From Hydractinia symbiolongicarpus (taxonomy: Eukaryota > Cnidaria > Hydrozoa > Anthoathecata > Hydractiniidae), in the NCBI RefSeq assembly GCF_029227915.1, contig NC_079882.1:23009001-23069000 (forward strand): 60,000 bases of DNA, given 5' to 3'. The first letter of the stretch is position 1; every line of letters begins with the position of its first letter. Below, piece after piece: positions 1 through 11,041 of the stretch. Under the pieces are notes generated by a model. The model had not been told where the DNA came from. It saw nothing but the letters and a program-made list of their open reading frames with translations, and searched no databases. The position numbers and the translations under genes were made by a program.

Positions 1-799
1 ATTTAAATCCTCGTCCAACGTTTCCGTGCCATTATTTGTGTTGTTTAACATCAGATTGTTAGATCTGTATGCTAAAGCCCACCTCCTAATTCGATTCTTC
101 AATAACTTTGATTTATAAAGTGTTCCACTAAGGATTTAGTAAAATACAGTAAATAAAACGCAGCAAAAGTTATCACGTATTTAAAATATAAATATTCGTT
201 AAAAATATAAGCATTATCTTAAAATGCAAGAGCGTTTTATATACGCGTGGTGTGTTTGATTTCATTGGGTACAATTAAATTTCTGTTATATGCAAATGTG
301 ATGTTATTGTTCATAATTATTTAAAACAACGGCTAGTCAACGAAATTGTTTCGTATTTTACAAAACTGAATTTTTAAAGGACCCATGCAAACCAAATTTA
401 TTGTTTTAATATTCAAAGTAAATTAACTTTTTAAGATTTCGGATTACAGCTACGCCAGCTGTGTGCGTATTTTGATGGTCTGATGTTTTTGATGTTGTTG
501 AATTGGGAAATTATGAATGTGTTACGAATTTGATCACAAAATATTTCTATAGACTTATTGTAATATTATTTGATGAGTTATACTAGATACTCCTTTAAAT
601 TTTTATTTCCAGTTATGTTTTTAAAGAGACGGATTTTGTTTAACTAAACCGAGCCCTAGGGCTTAAAGTACGAGTTGTTCCTTTCGAGGGACTGAGTTCA
701 AGCACGCAATATTGATTATATTCTCTTCATTGTGTCATGTCTAGCCATGTGTAATTCTGAAACAAACCGATTTCAAGATTTTAGCTACAAACGTAGATT
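1..799. other. Non-coding, no gene seen
   Basis: A+T-rich DNA without an open frame or splice-bounded exon that I can recognise. A 10-bp palindrome GCCCTAGGGC near 652 is the only small symmetry noticed. Confidence 0.5.
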
Positions 800-1500
800 T
801 AAAAAAGCAGCATCCTGCTTAAGCCAGATACCTGCAGCTAGCCTTATTTATCCTGACGGCTAAAAAGTAAAAGTAGCCAAATGCAGTTTGGCTAGCTAAC
901 AACAAATTTCTTAATCAATATTTCTTTTACTAAATGCAGTTGATAGACACCTTTATAACTGTCATGAAAACTTATTACGCAAAATAAAGTTGCTGAGTGA
1001 TTTTTTTAGCTGGATGAGGTAATGACAGGTTGTTTCCTGTGTTTTTATTTAAAACAAAGTAGCAATACAGGTTTTTTTGGAAAAGGGTATTACGCCTATA
1101 CACATATGCAACACCATTTACCTCTACTAAGCGCTCAGTCAGTTGTTAGCGACAGATTTTTCCTGTTTTTTTTTTTAAATTGAAGCTGTCATAAGTTTTT
1201 TTGAAAACGGTTTGACGCCTATATGGGTATGCAACATGGTTTACCTGTATGTAGTAAGTGTTTAGCTGTTTGTGCTGTTATAAAAACCGAAGTTGTGACA
1301 CAGTTTTTCGAAAAGGGTATTACGCCTAAACGCATTGGTGACACAGTTTACCTCTGCTAAGCACTCAGTCCAATGTTAACGATGGCCTGTTTCCTGTGTT
1401 TCTGTTAAACCGAAGCTGTGATAAAGTTTTTTTCAAAATGTATTATGTTTATATGGATGTACGACATGTTTGCCTGATCACTCACCCCGGAGTACCATTT
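800..1500. repeat. Degenerate tandem array, unit about 105-125 bp
   Basis: At least four diverged units follow each other. Each carries a T-rich run, then a core like GGGTATTACGCCTATA, then a motif like GCAACATGGTTTACCT, then CTAAGCGCTCAGTC. The cores start near 1086, 1207, 1316 and 1437. The leading part (about 800-1080, with GCTAAATGCAGTT-like text) and one unit recur in the same order at 32540-32830, so this is a dispersed repeat with an internally amplified segment. No coding potential was seen. Confidence 0.75.
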
Positions 1501-1636
1501 ATTTTTCAACTTTCAGCGGGAACATTCTCCGAAAAATAAAAAAGGTTGGCCGACTGTTTGAGCTATGACAGAGTGGCAACGGGTTGTAAACTGTGTTTTT
1601 ATTTCAGCTAAAGTTGTGGAAAGTTATTGTTTAAAA

Positions 1637-1724
1637 CATATAGTACATCAGAAACACCATAATCTTGTTCGCCTATTTTTTTAAAAAATATATTACACCG
1701 GAAACACCATAATGTTGCGCGCCT
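1637..1724. repeat. Two-copy direct repeat, about 37 bp each
   Basis: Two similar blocks, each containing GAAACACCATAAT followed by a CTTGTTCGCCT- or GTTGCGCGCCT-like end, at 1637-1674 and 1688-1724. They are separated by an A/T-rich spacer. Confidence 0.6.
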
Positions 1725-2138
1725 TACTCGATTTACCAAAAACTACACTAAAGCGCTCCACCTGAATGTGTGGCACAGTTTACGGTTCTTATTGATCGCT
1801 CTTCCGGGCGTTCAATTCCGGGTAACACAGTTACTGGTGGCTTAACCCAACGTTTCGACACCAGATCTTCCGGCTAGTCGAATTATTAATACCATGGATT
1901 TGCATTTTGGATTTAGTGTCTTTTGTTAATTCTAAACTGATGAACGTAGTCATAGTCTTTTTGTTTCTATCGCCTTCTTCTATTTCTTTTTTTGTTTGTT
2001 TTTAAACTTGTAGGATCCAACTTTATGGTTAAATCGTAGATATCTTAAGCGTTTTTAGACATGTCGCAGGTATAATAAAACATTACCGAAATACCGCTAC
2101 ACCACAAGCAATAATATTTAGTAAATTGATATGCTCTA

Positions 2139-3349
2139 AGGACGTGTTTTTTCTTGACTGTGCGAAAAGTGGAGATTTCTATATCTCTCACTTAATCTAA
2201 AATATCGTAGCAGTCTCTAAATCCAAGAAGAATTCCATTTTAATGGCGAATTAAGATAAGATTTTTCTTTCAAAATATGAAAATTAGAGTTTTATATGAT
2301 AAGTAGACTGAGAGAAAATTACATCTAAAGTCAGGAGTAGTTTAAGATACGTTTTAGTCCTTAGCTGCAAAGATAAAAAAAGTCATCTTAATTTTTGGAA
2401 CCTTGAAGTCTTTGAAGTGTTTGAAGCTTTCGTTGATATTGATCATGACAGCCTTTGTATGCCAAAGGATATCTATGCGGAACTTGTTTTAAGAGCATCG
2501 TAAATTTTTACAATTTTGCCTTGGACTAAGTTAATCTCAAATTACTCTTAAATAAGTCATAAACAGAATACTATACTAAACATTTGCACACCCTATATCG
2601 AATTTGAATATTGAATCGTATAATTGATTCTTATTATTTCATTGAAATTATCTACGTCCTGTTTTTCGATTCTAGTGTAGGATATTGAACCTAGATTTTA
2701 TGAATTTTAAAGACCAATAACATCATAATTCACTCTTTTAAACAAAAATTTATCATTGTAAATAAGTATTATATGTTCCTAATTATTATTTATCCAAATT
2801 TCTAAATTGTTATTTAATGAAAATTTCAAAGTTATAATTCACCAAAAATTATTTATTCAAAGACCACATTTATCTCGAAGTACTCATTAATTCTGTTGTC
2901 AACTTTGATTTGAATGAAAAAAGCATAGTCAGACAATTTATTCTGCCAAATTTTCAAATCGCTATAATGTTTTAAGAGTGATTATTCCATGTTTTCGAAA
3001 AGGTTAGGCTTGTGACTAAATCGCTCATTACTTACTCATTTCTGAATGAATTTTACTCATCACAGTTTTTACTGGTTTCCAAGATGTCAAAGATGCTTTA
3101 AAAATACAATTTTACTATTTTTTCGAAAAAATGAGTAAATCACGAGCAAAAACTCAAAATGACCAATATTATCGCGACACACTCCTAATTTCAAAATTGA
3201 CCTTGTAGGACCAATAGTATCTCTACAAACTCCAACCCAGTGAGTTTTCTTGATCTAATAACGGTTTTAACCAAAGTTATTAAATATTTTGTGATTTTGC
3301 TATTTTTCATTTTACAACTTTTTCGCACAGTCAAGAAAAAACACGTCCC
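2139..3349. mobile_element. 1.2 kb MITE-like element with about 28-bp terminal inverted repeats
   Basis: The left end begins RGGACGTGTTTTTTCTT and continues into GACTGTGCGAAAA. The right end is its inverted copy, with one mismatch at the outermost base. A TA dinucleotide directly flanks both ends (2137-2138 and 3350-3351), which fits a TA target-site duplication as made by Tc1/mariner-type transposases. The interior is A/T-rich, with no open frame of useful length, so the element would be non-autonomous. The superfamily assignment rests only on the TA duplication. Confidence 0.8.
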
Positions 3350-3573
3350 TAACGTCTTCGTTTCTTTCTTAAGAATGTTAAGTGTAGTGTAGAATTGTTA
3401 AAGCATTAATTTTGACAGATTACTTTTTGTAAATTTAGGAAAACATTAATTCTGATATAATTTTAAAACTTTAAAGTTCCACGATGAGTTGCGTTACGGT
3501 GGTGTATTGTTGAGAAAACACTTTTCATGGAAAAGGGGGTGACCAACAAAAAAGGTGCTAATGCAGTTATTCT

Positions 3574-3612
3574 GTGGGAGTACATCTGGGTCCCACGCCG
3601 GACCCCCGCTAG
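3574..3612 (+). mobile_element. Candidate 3' end of a second Helitron-like family
   Basis: GTGGGA (3574-3579) and TCCCAC (3591-3596) can form a hairpin. After 12 nt comes CTAG (3609-3612), followed by T. A short hairpin 10-12 nt upstream of a CTAG terminus next to T is the usual Helitron 3' end. No matching 5' TC end was found, so the extent is unknown. The G/C-rich tail (GGACCCCCG before CTAG) resembles a segment inside the copy at 10871-11041. Confidence 0.4.
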
Positions 3613-6600
3613 TATTTCTTAAGCAAAATATAAAATAAATAAATACCCTAAATGTTTAAAGTTATGCAAATAACATAAAAAATTTTAAAAACAGGTCGAA
3701 AGAAATCAAAAATTAAAACCTCGAAAAACTCAAACAATTTGTTTGGTTGGCGCCAAGCAAACGGCGCGAGAATAGAATTGGATCCTACTCTTTCGCCTGG
3801 TCGCTGCAATTAGACGAAATGTTTCCACGAGCATCTGATTCTGAAGTCTGATCGGCTTTCGTTTTTTTTACCGCTTTGGGCTACTTAAACTTATGACCCT
3901 TGCTTTGCCCGCTAACAGTAACGCGTTGGTTTGTCCTAGCCTGTGTCTCATGCACTACATGAAACATTTTGCAAGTTCAAGATCATACCATGGGACAATA
4001 ACTATTTATTTGAGATGACGGAACAACATTGTAGAAGTTCTGTATAAAACAGGTTACTGGTGACCTCGAAAAGGAGTTGGAAACAAAATTACACACGAAC
4101 AAGAATCGGCAATCTTTTAGTCTGCAAGGCCTTTTCATTTTTCTTTGCATCCTTTGACTTTTTACTTATTTGTTTAAATTTTTTGTCAAGGATTTTATAC
4201 CACTGCTGTGCCAGGTTTTGTAATAAGAAAGCCGGTGCGTTTTGTAAAGTGAATAAATTAGTGAAATGAAATATTTTTGTAATTTTTGTGCTGAAATTTG
4301 TATCTGTGGTGAGCGTTCTATTAAAATCACATGTTCTGGCGATTTAAGTGTTTGAACCGATGTTTCTGCTGAATGTCCTGGTAATGTGATAATGGAATTA
4401 AAGTGTCGCAAAATTACAACATCCTGGTGAAATAAAATACTGCAATTCTAGTACATATCCTCGTGATGGTAATACAATACTATAAATGTTTTCTGCTGTT
4501 TCCTTAAAAGATCGGTCTATACTCGCGCAATGCTATCTTTGACACACCTCCAAAGCTTTTTCTGAACTACCCAGCGCAGAATTTGACAAGTTACTCTCGC
4601 TGGTCAAAGATTTAGAAAAATGGTACCGCACAACTGTAAACAGCATATAGCTACAATAATACTCCAGCATTTAAATAAGGCGAAGGCTATCATTGCGTAG
4701 TATTAAATGGTGATAGAAAAGATAAAGTAAACGAGTTTGTATTAAGGTCTAATTAGTCCTTGTTAATGCTGTTTTCTATTTATTTATTTTTTACCATTTT
4801 GTCTTAAAAATGTTTGCTGTTGAGCCTAGTACAGTTGACCCACAGTTTTGTAGGCACCCAGATTTATTGTCACCACTCTAATGCGCTTAATGCGAAGGGT
4901 AACCTTTTTTTTAATTTTTCTAAAATGTCAACTAATTTTATAAGGAAGTTTAATTTCAACAGGACGAGGAACCATCCAATCCTATCATAATCACTAGAAT
5001 ATGTAATTTCACCAAGTATTATTCACAATTTAATTTTATCAAGATATAAACCAATTTTATCGGCACAAGTATCACAAAACAATTAATTTCATCAGGACAG
5101 TCACCAAAAAATACATTTATTACAAAACGAGCCAATATTTTTGTTACAAAACGCTGTAGGTATTACAAAATGCGCCACTTTGCAAAACACAGCACAGCAA
5201 CACACGTAATTCTATTGTTGTTAAAAAAGTTTTGATCAAAAGAACATGAAATTATGGCGTCATTCGGATTTAAAGCATTTTTTGAAAATTTTCAAATCAA
5301 TCATAAACTAGTTATCGTACTTAAGCATCGTACACCATAAGACATATCATTTTTCTGAAGGGTCAGAAAGTAACCAGACAAAAGTGACATAAAAAAACAT
5401 ATGACATAATTAAGAACTTATAATCTATAACCATCGTTTTCAGGAATTTGTATCACATTGTTTTCGATACTTTAACCAAAACATTGCACAAAACAATCTC
5501 TCGTGAAAGTCCCTCGCTTGCGTTTTCTTCCTGCCATGCTTGACGCATTTCATTCTTCCTAATATTATACTCCCCGGCACCTCAAGTCCTGAATCCCGGG
5601 TCCCACTAGACCAACTATGCTTACACAAATACAACATTCTTTAGCTGGCGCCAGGCTTCTTCATGTAAGACTCTCTTAAGATTAGGGACGAAATAAGGAC
5701 CTGGAAAAAAAACGTTTTCCTCTAACAATTGAAGAAAGCGGTTTATGAGTTCGATTTTAATGATTGGATTATCAATTAAAGTAAACACATCTTATCTAGA
5801 AAGTGTGAATTAGCAGATTGAATTCAACTTTTTAGGTTTTATAACAAATTGGATAAAGCGATTAACAATTCTAAAAATAGGCATCTCCAAAGTTGTTGTT
5901 GAAAAGTAAAACTCATTACACAAATATACAGATATACATCTGATAAAAAATATCAATTAAAACCAAAATCTTATTAAATAACAAATATTGACTTTAATCC
6001 AATGTGAAAATTAGATAAGAAATTATATTAAAGAGAAACAAACAAGGTAATTATCCTTATGGTATCCAACTTGTTTTGATGACCTTGTACAGCTAGACGG
6101 TGCTCAACTTGCACCCATTTGATAGTGCTACAATAACTTCCTGTACTTCTCTCTACATGCTCTGTTTTCCTTCCTTCAAGCTATATTTAATTATATATTT
6201 CGTGGTTTATTAACTGAGTATCCTGTTTAATAAAATAAGAGCCCTTGCTTTGGCTCCCCCTTTAAGTATAAACACCCTACGAGCTCGAAGTTCGTGGAAA
6301 GTACCATAACAACGTTTGCTTTAATTCGGATAAACATGTTAGAAATTTTGCATTGTTTTTTCAATATATTTAATAAGCGCCTGCCACGAAAGAGTGCAAC
6401 CTTAAAATGAACCCCACCTCCTTAAATTCCATATGTTAAATAATAAATGTATGCTTCAGGCGTTCGTTTTAGTTAATACGGGGCGTGATAACTTTAACAA
6501 TTAGATATTTCTATGCAGTATGAATTGTTTGTGAGAGTTCAACCTAATGAAACATATGGATTTAGAATTGACAGAAGTTTGTCCTTGAACAACAATTTTA

Positions 6601-7387
6601 GCGACCTCCACGGTTGGATTGAAGAAGTTATCATTTGTCATAATATCAATAAAAAGATTTTTCCCTGCCCTTTTAAAATTGAATGCTGTTTAAATTTACT
6701 CAAAACGTTGCTTTGCATATTCCGTTCCCTAAAAAACATTACAATGTAATCTTACAGTATCACAGGATTAATGAAGTTCATGCCTACTTTGACTTTGCGA
6801 CAACGAAACTGAGATGTTCATTTCACAGATTGATTGTTCGATAAAACACCGTTAAAAATTGTCTCTTTTTTTCCCTTTACGTTCTAGCAAATCAAGTGTG
6901 ATACGTTTAGGTAGCACTTTTTACAATTTTGTGCGCTATAAAAACCTTTTTTATTACTTAACACCGCTCATTGCATTGCTATGGCATCCTTTTAGGGCAA
7001 TTCACCGTTCCCATAAAATAGCGTTTCCGCAATGCATTGTGGTCAAGAACATAAACAAGCTTAAAGGCGTGAGGAGAAAAAAAACTCTTAATACAAATAT
7101 TTTATTACCTTGTTCAACACCTAAAAATAGCTTTTTTCAAAGCTTTACTTTACCAAAAAACATCGAAGTTTCCTTAAACAATTTATCTACAGATTTTACC
7201 GTATAGAATGCCTGTCAAATTCCTGCCAGTTTTTTTTTTTCTTTGTGCAGGTTAAAAAACAAAATAGAAAGAATTCTTTCTCTGTTATCAAGGATGGAAA
7301 AGTGACTAATTTTAAGTCAAGATTGTTTACATAGCATGACACCATTCTAGATCACTATCTGCTGACTATCAGTTCTAACCTCGTTTA
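3613..7387. other. Non-coding, no gene seen
   Basis: Several short open frames (for example 6513-6749 and 6859-7206) lack recognisable domains and have the composition expected by chance in A+T-rich DNA. No RNA gene or bounded repeat was identified. Confidence 0.45.
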
Positions 7388-7478
7388 AAAACAGTAGAAC
7401 GGGCATTCTCTCTAGTCCTCAACGGCTTTAGAGCTACTGGATTTTTAAAGCTATAGAGTATGCCCAGTCTACTGTTTT
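7388..7478. repeat. 91-nt imperfect foldback hairpin
   Basis: The arms at 7388-7415 and 7451-7478 pair at about 24 of 28 positions (left arm starts AAAACAGTAGAACGGGCAT), leaving a loop of about 35 nt. The size and near-perfect stem fit either a tiny foldback transposon or a pre-miRNA-like hairpin. Nothing here shows transcription. Confidence 0.65.
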
Positions 7479-7970
7479 CAGAAATTAAAAATGAGCTTTG
7501 AAAGGCCACAAAGTTCCCTACCTCAATCATTTTTGAATACTTTTAACCAATCAGGTATATTAATTAAGTGAGATTTATCCACCCAAGGCTATGAAATATT
7601 TTACAACGGGGTAGTTGTATTGAAATGTTGTCTTACCGAGAGTGGAATCTAATATTCAACATGCTGCAATAGTTCTTTAACATATGGTCAATTGATCCTT
7701 GTAAGTTAAATTTCTTCAGAAATTAAAAACTGATTTGTAATTATTCAAAAGGTTCCCTTCTCAATCATTTTAGAATACTTTTAACCAAGCAAAATAAATT
7801 ATTGCTCGTGTGATCAATAATCGAAATCAATAAAATCGCGATAAAAAAACTAAAAGAACAAAAAGTTAAACTAATTTCATGAATATAATTGAAATCAACA
7901 TTTTAAATTGTCAATCGAAGAAGTGAAATATTAAGCAGATATTGCAGGACTGCTCGTTGAAAATCAAGAT

Positions 7971-8153
7971 TTATTACCCGGGTAAAAGGGCGGCATCAAT
8001 ATTTTCGAAAATTATGCAATGTGATTGATTAAAACTTACGTCATAGCGGGCAATATTTAACGGTTTTGCTCGCTACCATAACAACCGTGGTTATTATTAC
8101 CCGGGAAAAAGGGCGGCATCGAAATTTTCGAAAATCACACAATGTGATTGGTT
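7971..8153. repeat. Direct repeat of about 60 bp, 123 bp apart
   Basis: Copies at 7971-8030 and 8094-8153 both read TTATTACCCGGG, then AAAAGGGCGGCATC, then ATTTTCGAAAA, then CAATGTGATTG. They differ at a handful of positions, so this is a recent two-copy tandem duplication with an intervening unique segment. Confidence 0.75.
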
Positions 8154-9054
8154 GGTAACAAAACGCTAAACAGAGCTGAAACTTACTTTTATCCTTTGAA
8201 GAATTCTATGTTACAGCTACAATAAAAACATGTAATGTTTACGTGATATTCGATTTTAAAGAAATATATTTTTAGTTCGAATGTACGTTTCATATGGGGA
8301 TAGTTTCTATAAAGACATGGTTTCTACATCCTGCTTATAATGTTATAATAATTTTTGTCGTTAGACAATTTTTGACGTCGGTCAATAGCTATTCTCCGGT
8401 ATTGCCCTCATAAACAGTTATTATAGGTTTATTATTCGAAAGGCGACCTTGCCCAGGGTCGTTAACACAGTAATAAAAGTGGAGAAGCCATTATTGCTTC
8501 TACAAAAATGAACTCTCCCGCCTCAGTGTATTGAATTTTTCAATCTGTCTATTTTTTGTAGTTCACAGTTCTTGTAAGCTCTTAGTTTTGATAAAAATAT
8601 GAAAAAAACAAGGGAATATACATTAGAAGAGAAGAGAATGTGTTTCTTAAATTTGATAATAATAATATTAAAAATATTAATAATATATATGACAAACATC
8701 ATAAAGGTTATAAATCATTTTAATAACATATAAACTATATCTTAAACCAATCAAAGTATTTGATGATATCTAATTTCTCAAAAAAAAAAACATGCCCTTG
8801 CACCTCAGTGTCGACGGCCCTGTTGCCCAAGGGTAACCAATTTTCTAAGAAATAAAAACTCATACAATAGCAAAAAGACAATTAAATTGTTGTCATCAGT
8901 CGTTCCAGCTGTAATCATCCAGAACTAAATAAATATAGAGGCAATGGTAAGTCTGCAAAATATATGCAGTAAGCTCCAATTTTATAATAATGTTTATAAG
9001 AATTTCTTGTTTTTCCCCGTTTTTCTCGCACAAAATCTGGGACTGAATGAATCT

Positions 9055-9175
9055 CACCGATTGGAGCGGATAAAACCCACCAATCAGTCACGATAAAATC
9101 CCACCAACCGAACCGGATAAAACTCATCAATCAGACCGGATAAGACTCACCAATCGGACCGTATAAAACTCGTGA
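9055..9175. repeat. Minisatellite, about 23-bp unit, about 5-6 copies
   Basis: The repeat unit resembles CACCAATCGGACCGGATAAA plus a short tail, with single-base variants between units. The short minus-strand open frame across it (8915-9130) is a by-product of the periodicity and is not annotated as a gene. Confidence 0.75.
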
Positions 9176-10870
9176 CGATAAAAACTAACTACAAGCATTC
9201 TTTTGCTATCTATGATATTCAAGAAACATTTTTTTATAACAAGTCACGAATATAAAACTCTCGCACGAATAAATACCGCTTTAATTTCTCAAAGAAAACA
9301 GATCCCGGTTTTTACTAAAAGCTATCAATGCATTGTTTTGTAGCTTTCCTTTTCACTATTAATATTTTTCTTTCTTTTTTAGATTAATAATTCAAAAACG
9401 CGTTTGTAATCCACGGAACCGCAACTTCTCAAGAAGATTGTTCAGCGTGGTGAATTAAAAGAGCTTTCTGTTTACTGTTTACTGTTCCCTAATTTATTCT
9501 TTATTGGTTGTTCTTACGCCGGTCTTTACTGCTAATTATTTGGATATCTGGAACAGGTAAAAACCTCGCTGTTCCTAACTTTGAAGTTTCCAAATCTACA
9601 ACTATGTAAACACTGCCTATATGATTAATTATAATGAATAAAACATCTACCTTATCTTATATTTAACCTCGTGTACCCCATTTTTTTCAAAAATAATTCT
9701 GCCCATTTGAAACTCCTGAAATAATGATTTAGCTTTCTAAAACTTCAGACCACCAAAGTTTACAAGGAATAAATATCTCTAATTTTCGTTGTTGTTGGTT
9801 GGTGTAATAACCGAAATAAAAAATGTAAAATTTAAAATGTTTTACTTTTGGAAAAATAATAGGTTTATGTTCTCTTTATATTAGGTAAGTTCTGTTCACA
9901 ACATTTAAATGTCACCAACTGAAAAATTACCGCACCGTTACGTAGACTGGTACCATTTGGGTACACTTCACTAGGTCATGTTGAAAAACCGGCGCTTAAA
10001 GGGAGCCCATTTTAAGTTTTCTCTGGCTTAAAAGATTTAGAACAAAAAAATATAATATTTTGTGCAAAACAAAATCAACAACTTAATTTTGTACGGTGTG
10101 TGTTTTCAAAACTAAAAATACAATAGACTAAGTGAAGGAACCAGGGAAAATGGAGTGATACGGTTTTGGAAACACGAAAGAACTTCCACAAACAGCAGAT
10201 CCGATTGAAAGAAGCTTTGAATTTCAACGTAAGCCCCAGATAAAATGATGAAAATAAGGACAAAAGCAGGTCAAGAGAAAGGAAACTTTCGGTATATTCT
10301 AAGACATTGTAAACGAAAAATTAGAAATAAAACACTTTTAAAATAAAATTGTTGTTATTGTGTATCAAAGTTACGCTTGTTATCCGATCTTTACTCTCCA
10401 AAATGGCGCTATCTTTCTCACACTAACACTTATAGGACCTACAAGTAGGAGGTAAAAAACCCATGAATTACTGGAGACGAGGTTGGTTTTACAGAGAAAT
10501 AATCTGCAAGATTCTGAATTATCTGAGTGAGCATCATATCAGAAAATCTGGCAGATAATCATGATAGTTAAAACTGTATACTTATACATCGTCACCTACC
10601 AACACTTTTTCCATTGTTTCTAAAGCATCAATTACTTAGGATTAAAACTTCAAAATACGAAAGATAAAAATCAAATCAAACTTCAAAGCAATTAATGTAG
10701 GCGGCGTCATACATTTTAAAAATACAACTTGAAAGGTTTTAAGCTTATTGATTAACGTGAAGTTACAGCAAACAGATTATAAAATGTCATGGTTACTATA
10801 CTATACTTTACCAGCAGTTTTTTAAAGCTCAACAACCCTTGCATTTGGTCGATTAAGAATTTACTTCAGA
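9176..10870. other. Non-coding, no gene seen
   Basis: A+T-rich sequence. Only chance-length open frames were seen (for example the - strand frame at 10075-10263), without recognisable domains. Confidence 0.45.
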
Positions 10871-11041
10871 CTATCCGGTAGCCCGTTGGTAAATTCCTGG
10901 GTTCGCCCGTCCTTTATATTCACGACAAAGTGAAAAAAAATTTATCGCATTTGATATTCGTGTTTCCGTAACATCATTTTCTAGCTCAGCGGGGGGTCCG
11001 CGCAGAGACAGACAGACGGAATGCAGCTATCATAATAGAGA
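10871..11041 (-). mobile_element. Degenerate Helitron-like non-autonomous copy
   Basis: Read on the minus strand, it starts TCTCTATTATGATAG just after an A, carries the family signature GTCTGTCTGTCTC, and ends GGGCTACCGGATAG followed by T. The terminal CTAG has decayed to ATAG. The region before it (AGGAATTTACCAACGGG) is a mutated form of the family hairpin. It contains an extra G/C-rich block (GGACCCCCCGC) not seen in the short copies. Confidence 0.65.

Noticed and set aside
6859-7206. 115-codon + strand open frame
   Set aside because: Starts at a non-ATG codon, no recognisable domain, no exon partners, composition like random A+T-rich sequence.
8915-9130. 71-codon - strand frame rich in Trp and Phe
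   Set aside because: Overlaps the 23-bp minisatellite; the protein repeats only reflect the DNA repeats.
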